A stretch of 18,185 nt of DNA from Acidaminococcus fermentans (GTDB lineage Bacteria > Bacillota_C > Negativicutes > Acidaminococcales > Acidaminococcaceae): positions 1 to 18,185 of the forward strand of contig SFHH01000018.1 in NCBI GenBank assembly GCA_004555735.1, given 5' to 3'. Shown here in pieces: positions 14,266 to 18,185 of the stretch. The notes beneath the pieces are model-generated. The model was not told where the DNA came from. It ran no database searches and worked only from the letters and a program-made list of their open reading frames with translations. Position 1 is the stretch's first letter; each line of letters begins with the position of its first letter. A program made the translations under genes and the position numbers.

Positions 14266-15141
14266 ATGAGTATGAAGAAAAAAGAGCGGATGACCACGAA
14301 ACTGCGCCGTCTGCTAGCTGAAAATGATTATCTGGTGGCTCCCTGCGCCTATGATGCCCTGAGTGCACGGGCTATTGAAGTAGCGGGGTTCCAGGTCTGC
14401 GGCACCACTGGGTATGGGATGCATGGGGTGGTCCTGGCCCAGCCGGATTCCGGTCTCTTGGCCTTGAATGAATCGGTAGATATCTTGAGCAAAATGGCAG
14501 ATGCCGTAGATATACCTATTATCTGTGATGCGGAGGGAGGCTATGGCAATGCCTTGAATGTGATCCGGACTGTGAAGGAATATGAAAAGACGGGGGTGGC
14601 AGGTTTCTTTATCGAAGACCAGCAGCAGCCGCCTAACTGTCCCTTCCTGTCTAAGACCGAAGTCATCAGTGTGGAAGAGATGTGCGGAAAGATCCGGGCA
14701 GCCGTGGATACCCGCAAGGATCCGGATCTATTGATCATCGCTCGGACCGATGCACCGGATGAAGAGGCCGTTGACCGAGCCAACGCCTATCTGGAAGCTG
14801 GCGCAGACATGGTGAAGATCCTGCCCAAATCCCGGGAAGCGCTGGTCAGCCTGCCGGAAAAAGTCCACGGCCCCATCCATCTAGGCTATTTCCCCAATCA
14901 GCCCTTCTTTAAGGATTTCACAACGGAAGACTGCGGCAAAAAATTGGGGTACAAGATCATCACATTCCCCTTCAGCGTATTATTCGCTCAAGTCGCTGCC
15001 GAAATGCGGATCCTCAAATACATCAAGGAACACGGGACTCCAGAAGGATACCAGGGGGATATGATCGATTTCGAGACTTACATCAAACTGGTCCATGTGG
15101 ATGAATTAGTGGAGGCGGGGAACCGCTATATCAAGAAATAA
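14266..15141 (+). CDS. Isocitrate lyase/PEP mutase superfamily C-C lyase
   Basis: 291 residues, the size of 2-methylisocitrate lyase, 2,3-dimethylmalate lyase and PEP mutase-type proteins. Family blocks: APCAYDALSARAIEVAGF (N-terminal strand), DAEGGYGN (88-95, where relatives have DADTGYGN, Asp88 for Mg), GVAGFFIEDQ (110-119) and LIIARTDA. The catalytic loop KRCGH of methylisocitrate lyases is changed: Cys125 aligns with the catalytic Cys but its neighbours read PNCPF. A 2-hydroxy-dicarboxylate lyase of changed specificity is the best guess, giving pyruvate or a related 2-oxo acid plus a carboxylate. ATG 14266 (or 14272) follows AGAAAGGAG. Its stop is 13 bases before the next gene, indicating one transcript. 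Confidence 0.8.
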   Translation: MSMKKKERMTTKLRRLLAENDYLVAPCAYDALSARAIEVAGFQVCGTTGYGMHGVVLAQPDSGLLALNESVDILSKMADAVDIPIICDAEGGYGNALNVIRTVKEYEKTGVAGFFIEDQQQPPNCPFLSKTEVISVEEMCGKIRAAVDTRKDPDLLIIARTDAPDEEAVDRANAYLEAGADMVKILPKSREALVSLPEKVHGPIHLGYFPNQPFFKDFTTEDCGKKLGYKIITFPFSVLFAQVAAEMRILKYIKEHGTPEGYQGDMIDFETYIKLVHVDELVEAGNRYIKK

Positions 15142-15153
15142 GAGGTGGACAGG

Positions 15154-16119
15154 ATGGCATTGACTCATGTAAAACAAGTACGCATCTGCGAAGTGGGCCT
15201 CCGGGACGGTTTGCAGAATGAAAAAAAGATCATGACCACGGAACAGAAGATCCAGGCTGTGAAAGATTTGACAGAGGCCGGGTTCCCCGTCATCGAAGTG
15301 GGGAGTTTCGTCAGTCCCAAAGCAGTGCCTCAGGTGGCCGATACAGATGCTGTATTCCAGGGCATTGAACAGAAACCGGGGGTAGAATACCGGGCCTTGA
15401 TCGCCAACCTGAAAGGGGTAGAACGGGCCATTGCCTGCGGCTGCCAGAAAGTGAAACTGAATGTCTCCGCTTCTGTCGCCCATAACCTGGCCAACCTGAA
15501 CTGCACACCGGCAGAAAGCGTAGCACGGTTCGCTGTCTGCGTAGAGCGGGCGAAAGAAGCAGGCATCGGCATTTCCGGCTCTATTTCCATGGCATTCGGA
15601 TCCCCCTGGGACAAGGAGATCCCGGTGAGTGTGGTGTGCAAGATCATCGATGCCTACCGGGAAGTGGGAATCCAGGAAATCAGTCTCTCAGATGCATCCG
15701 GTATGGCCTATCCGTCCCAGGTGGCAGAAATCTGTCGGACGGTGAAAGCAAAATATCCTGACTGTTCTTGGTGGCTCCATTTCCACAATACCCGGGGCCT
15801 GGGAATTGCCAATATCTTAGCGGGACTCAGTGAAGGCTTTACCCAGTTCGATACCAGTTTTGCCGGGACTGGCGGCTGTCCTTTTGTACCGGGAGCAGCT
15901 GGGAATGTATCCAGTGAAGATGTAGTCCATATGCTGGACGAAATGGGGATTGCCACGGGCATCGATCTGGACAAGCTCATGGCCATCAGCCGGCAGGTGG
16001 CAGAATTCCTGGACCATCCTACGGACAGTTACCTGCTCCGGGCGGGGAAAGCCAGCGACCTGATCCTGGATGTGCCTACCCGGCAGGGGAAAAACCATAC
16101 CTTGGTTCCTGGAAAATAA
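15154..16119 (+). CDS. HMG-CoA lyase-like DRE-TIM metallolyase
   Basis: 321 residues, close to HMG-CoA lyase length. Signature parts: EVGLRDGLQNE with Arg17-Asp18 at the catalytic/metal position; HFHNTRG, giving metal ligands His209 and His211 (Asn in place of the usual Asp in HxHDTYG); and the active-site loop FAGTGGCPFVPGAAGNVSSEDVV with Cys242, very like the HMG-CoA lyase signature. It should cleave a 3-hydroxy-3-alkyl acyl-CoA or similar compound to acetyl-CoA-type and keto-acid products. No CoA ligase or CoA-transferase is in the window to make such a substrate. ATG 15154 is chosen over GTG 15145 because the ribosome site AAGAGGTGG overlaps the GTG. It is coupled to the lyase gene before it. 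Confidence 0.85.
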   Translation: MALTHVKQVRICEVGLRDGLQNEKKIMTTEQKIQAVKDLTEAGFPVIEVGSFVSPKAVPQVADTDAVFQGIEQKPGVEYRALIANLKGVERAIACGCQKVKLNVSASVAHNLANLNCTPAESVARFAVCVERAKEAGIGISGSISMAFGSPWDKEIPVSVVCKIIDAYREVGIQEISLSDASGMAYPSQVAEICRTVKAKYPDCSWWLHFHNTRGLGIANILAGLSEGFTQFDTSFAGTGGCPFVPGAAGNVSSEDVVHMLDEMGIATGIDLDKLMAISRQVAEFLDHPTDSYLLRAGKASDLILDVPTRQGKNHTLVPGK

Positions 16120-16136
16120 AAAACAGCGAGCAAAAG

Positions 16137-16178
16137 ACCCGCATAAAGGAGTAAAATACCTTTGTGCGGGTTGATTTT
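16137..16178 (+). terminator. Terminator-like hairpin between HMG-CoA lyase-like gene and AEC-B
   Basis: ACCCGCA-T-AAAGG (16137-16149) pairs with CCTTT-G-TGCGGGT (16159-16171) including one U-G pair, with a loop of nine bases, then TGATTTT. The T tract is short, so read-through is likely. AEC-B begins at 16204 with AGGAGG at 16189 and no visible promoter in between. Confidence 0.7.
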
Positions 16179-16203
16179 CGTATGGATGAGGAGGCAAGAA
16201 ATA

Positions 16204-17148
16204 GTGAACTATGCCCAGCTCTTTACTGTTTTCTTTGATGTTTTCTGCCCTTTGGCAACAGGATATTTCCTGCGGCGGCGGAACTGGATGACGATGGCCC
16301 AGTGCAATGGGATGATGCTGTTCAATGTGGTGGTGCTGATCACGGTCATGAACCTGCTCAGTTTCTGGATCCTGCCTCTGAAAGGAGATTTGCTCCTGCT
16401 GCCTTTCCTGAGCCTCTTGGTGGCCTTCCTGTCGGCAGGGATGATGGTCCCCTTATGCCGGCATCTATCTTTTGTGGATCGAGGGACATTAGTAGTAGCT
16501 GCCATGCTGGCCAATATCGGTACCTTGGCCGGTATCTGCGGCTATATCCTCTATGGGGAATTGAGCTTTGCCTATATCCAGCTTTTTGCCGTGCCCCAGA
16601 ATATCCTGATGGTGGTGCTGGCTTTTCCTCTGGCCCAGTATTATGCGGCCCGGGAAGGCAGTGCTGACGGGGCGGCTCCTCTGCATTTCAGTCTCCGGGA
16701 GCTGCTCTTTACCCGGAAACAGCTGGGAGTGGCCGGGATGCTGATCGGGCTGGGGCTGCAGCTGTTCCAGGTGGAACGCCCCGTCTTTGTCACCGACTTT
16801 TTTCGGCTGCTGGTCCATATCCAGGCCTGGATCGCTTTTACGCCGGTGGGCTATACCATTGATTTCCAGCGGGCTTTTCGCTGCCTGCGGCAGGCTGTAG
16901 GACTGCTTCCCATCCGCTTCCTGCTGGTGCCTCTGCTGATCTGCGGGGCCTCCAGCCTGGTGGTTGCAGACCCGGTGATCCTCGGGACCATTTTCCTGGC
17001 CGCTTCAGCGCCTGTGGCCATCAATGCAGTGATCACTGCCCAGCTATTCCATCTGGACGTAGATTTAGCTGTAGCGGCTTTCCTGGAGACGACCCTTGTC
17101 TATGTGGCGGTCCTATTTCCGTTTGCGTATATCTTCTTTCGCTGTTAG
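16204..17148 (+). CDS. AEC (auxin efflux carrier) family permease, copy B (GTG start)
   Basis: 314 residues with about ten membrane segments, a paralogue of the gene at 1165-2127. It shares PQNILMVVLAFPLAQYY, RKQLGVAGM, QAWIAFTPVGYTIDF and APVAINAVITAQLFHLDVDLAVAAF. Start: GTG 16204 lies nine bases after AGGAGG (16189-16194) and makes the protein line up residue for residue with copy A (both have Asp12-Val-x-Cys-Pro). Upstream TTG 16162 and ATG 16186 would include the terminator hairpin or the ribosome site itself. It is the last gene of the unit. It may export an acidic end product or act as a second importer; direction is unknown. Its stop overlaps the stop of the convergent LysR gene by two bases. 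Confidence 0.82.
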   Translation: MNYAQLFTVFFDVFCPLATGYFLRRRNWMTMAQCNGMMLFNVVVLITVMNLLSFWILPLKGDLLLLPFLSLLVAFLSAGMMVPLCRHLSFVDRGTLVVAAMLANIGTLAGICGYILYGELSFAYIQLFAVPQNILMVVLAFPLAQYYAAREGSADGAAPLHFSLRELLFTRKQLGVAGMLIGLGLQLFQVERPVFVTDFFRLLVHIQAWIAFTPVGYTIDFQRAFRCLRQAVGLLPIRFLLVPLLICGASSLVVADPVILGTIFLAASAPVAINAVITAQLFHLDVDLAVAAFLETTLVYVAVLFPFAYIFFRC

Positions 17149-18065
17149 CGGATGGAAGCAGCAGGGAGAGAATCCGTCTGGTGCAGGCCATAGTGGGTGA
17201 CGATGAAATCTTTTACAGTTTCCACAGCCGGGCTCATAGGACGGTCTGGATCCCAGAGCAGGAATACATTCCGGATGAAACTGGCTTCCTGCTCAGCGAT
17301 GGGCAGAGCCACTACCCTAGCCGTATGCATGGTAGGGATTTCCGGCAGGATCCCTACGCCGAATTTTAAATCGATATACTGGAGGGCCGCATTGCATTCT
17401 TGGACTTCGAAGACCAGGCGGGGAGTGATATGATGGGCCAGGAAGGCTCTGTCCAACTGATCTCGGAGATTGCTGCCCCGGGTTAGGCCGATGATGGGTT
17501 CCTGGGCGAAATCTCCAAATGTCACATAGCTTTTTTTGGCCAGGGGGTGTTCCAGGGGAACCACCAGGTAGAGAGGCTGTTTCATCACCAGGCAGGTCTG
17601 GATCCCCGGTCCGCGATGGGTGGAAAAACCCAGGTCCAGTTTTCCCTCTTTTACCAGGGAATAGATTTCATAGGAGGTCCCTTCCATGAATTGGAAATGG
17701 ATTTTGCGGTGTTCAGGCGCCTGATAGAAGGATTCGATGAGGGGCGGCACAAAGGATGACGAAATGGAATGGAAGTAGCCCAGCTGGAGGATATTTTTTT
17801 CCTCTCCCTTCATGGTCTGCAGGGAAAGCTTTCCTTGATCCAGGCAGAGAAGGGCTTTTTGGACATAGGGCAGGAATTGCTGCCCGTAAGGGGTCAGGGC
17901 AATGTGCCGTTTTTCCCTCAGGAACAGCTTGACACCCAGTTCTTTTTCCAATTCATTGATGGCATAGGACAGACTGGGCTGGGATATGTGCAGTTCCTGG
18001 GCTGCGCGGGTATAGTGGAGCATCCTGGCAAGGGTTTCGAAATAAAGCAGCTGCAGCAGTGTCAT
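17145..18065 (-). CDS. LysR-family transcriptional regulator 2
   Basis: 306 residues. The N-terminal winged helix-turn-helix reads YTRAAQELHISQPSLSYAINELEKEL (about 18-43), then GVKLFLREKRHIALTPYG. The effector domain has EGKLDLGFSTHRG and FGVGILPEIPTM. The two LysR proteins in the window are similar in size and layout but clearly differ in the DNA-recognition helix (SQPSLSYA here, SQSNLSHA in LysR-1), so they should bind different sites. ATG 18065 (read on the minus strand) has AAAGGAGG about 10 bases upstream. The gene faces away from a LysR box at 18131-18145 and so probably regulates itself and any gene divergent from it beyond the window. The box also occurs ahead of cassette B. Confidence 0.9.
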   Translation of the reverse strand: MTLLQLLYFETLARMLHYTRAAQELHISQPSLSYAINELEKELGVKLFLREKRHIALTPYGQQFLPYVQKALLCLDQGKLSLQTMKGEEKNILQLGYFHSISSSFVPPLIESFYQAPEHRKIHFQFMEGTSYEIYSLVKEGKLDLGFSTHRGPGIQTCLVMKQPLYLVVPLEHPLAKKSYVTFGDFAQEPIIGLTRGSNLRDQLDRAFLAHHITPRLVFEVQECNAALQYIDLKFGVGILPEIPTMHTARVVALPIAEQEASFIRNVFLLWDPDRPMSPAVETVKDFIVTHYGLHQTDSLPAASIR

Positions 18066-18093
18066 GTATTCTACCTCCTTTTCTGCTGGTTGT

Positions 18094-18123
18094 ATTCTAC
18101 CATAGGGCTGGGCAGGGGGACAA
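18094..18123 (-). promoter_or_regulatory. Promoter of LysR-2
   Basis: Read on the minus strand: TTGTCC (18123-18118), an 18-base spacer and TAGAAT (18099-18094). The start would be near 18087, giving a leader of about 20 bases. The LysR box is centred about 50 bases upstream of that start. Confidence 0.55.
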
Positions 18124-18130
18124 CAAAATC

Positions 18131-18145
18131 ATAGAGACATTCTAT
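18131..18145. promoter_or_regulatory. LysR-type box ATAG-N7-CTAT upstream of LysR-2
   Basis: ATAGAGACATTCTAT, an inverted repeat ATAGA-N5-TCTAT, 14 of 15 bases identical to the box at 6378-6392. Its place upstream of a LysR gene is the classic autoregulatory and divergent-control position. The 40 bases from 18146 to the window end hold no gene. Confidence 0.62.
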
Positions 18146-18185
18146 CATGAATCCAGAAAACATGTATTGGAGTTCTTTTTCAATT

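Overview
The window looks like a catabolic gene region from a fermentative, anaerobic Firmicute of the Negativicutes, most likely an Acidaminococcaceae-type organism. This is an inference from the moderately high G+C, heavy use of CGG/CTG/GGG codons, strong AGGAGG-type ribosome sites, lipobox-type (Cys24) binding proteins and the gene content; no rRNA or marker gene is present to prove it. No tRNA, rRNA, CRISPR array or insertion sequence was seen.

Layout. (1) 1-884: 3' part of a LytR-CpsA-Psr cell-wall glycopolymer ligase with a LytR_C tail. (2) 885-1164: two terminators and two promoters. (3) 1165-2127: an AEC-family permease (AEC-A). (4) 2234-6157: cassette A, with its own good promoter: an AroE-like dehydrogenase and a complete TRAP transporter (DctQ, DctM, DctP), closed by a very long hairpin terminator. 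(5) 6283-6630: a regulatory region with LysR-type operator palindromes. (6) 6631-11336: cassette B: a xylose-isomerase-like TIM-barrel enzyme followed by a second AroE-like dehydrogenase and a second DctQ-DctM-DctP set, in the same order as cassette A and clearly its paralogue at protein and DNA level. (7) 11337-17148: a LysR regulator, a ThDP-dependent enzyme of the acetolactate-synthase fold, an isocitrate lyase/PEP mutase-family lyase, an HMG-CoA-lyase-like enzyme and a second AEC permease (AEC-B). Intrinsic-terminator-like hairpins lie just before the lyase and just before AEC-B. (8) 17145-18065: a convergent second LysR gene. (9) 18066-18185: its promoter and a LysR box almost identical to the one in front of cassette B.

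How it may work together. The two TRAP systems should import an organic acid, since both binding proteins keep the carboxylate-binding Arg. The AroE-like enzymes keep the Lys/Asp catalytic pair and the NAD(P) loop but have lost one of the two Ser residues that hold the shikimate carboxylate. They are therefore probably catabolic oxidoreductases on a shikimate/quinate-like or other hydroxylated cyclic acid. The TIM-barrel enzyme has the Glu-Asp-His-Glu metal site shared by 3-dehydroshikimate dehydratases and inosose dehydratases/isomerases. The ThDP enzyme and two C-C lyases could then break the product into central metabolites. Taken together this is a candidate, not obviously described, anaerobic pathway for a cyclic hydroxy acid. 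The substrate is not proven by the sequence. The shared LysR box (ATAG-N7-CTAT) suggests that the terminal LysR protein controls cassette B.
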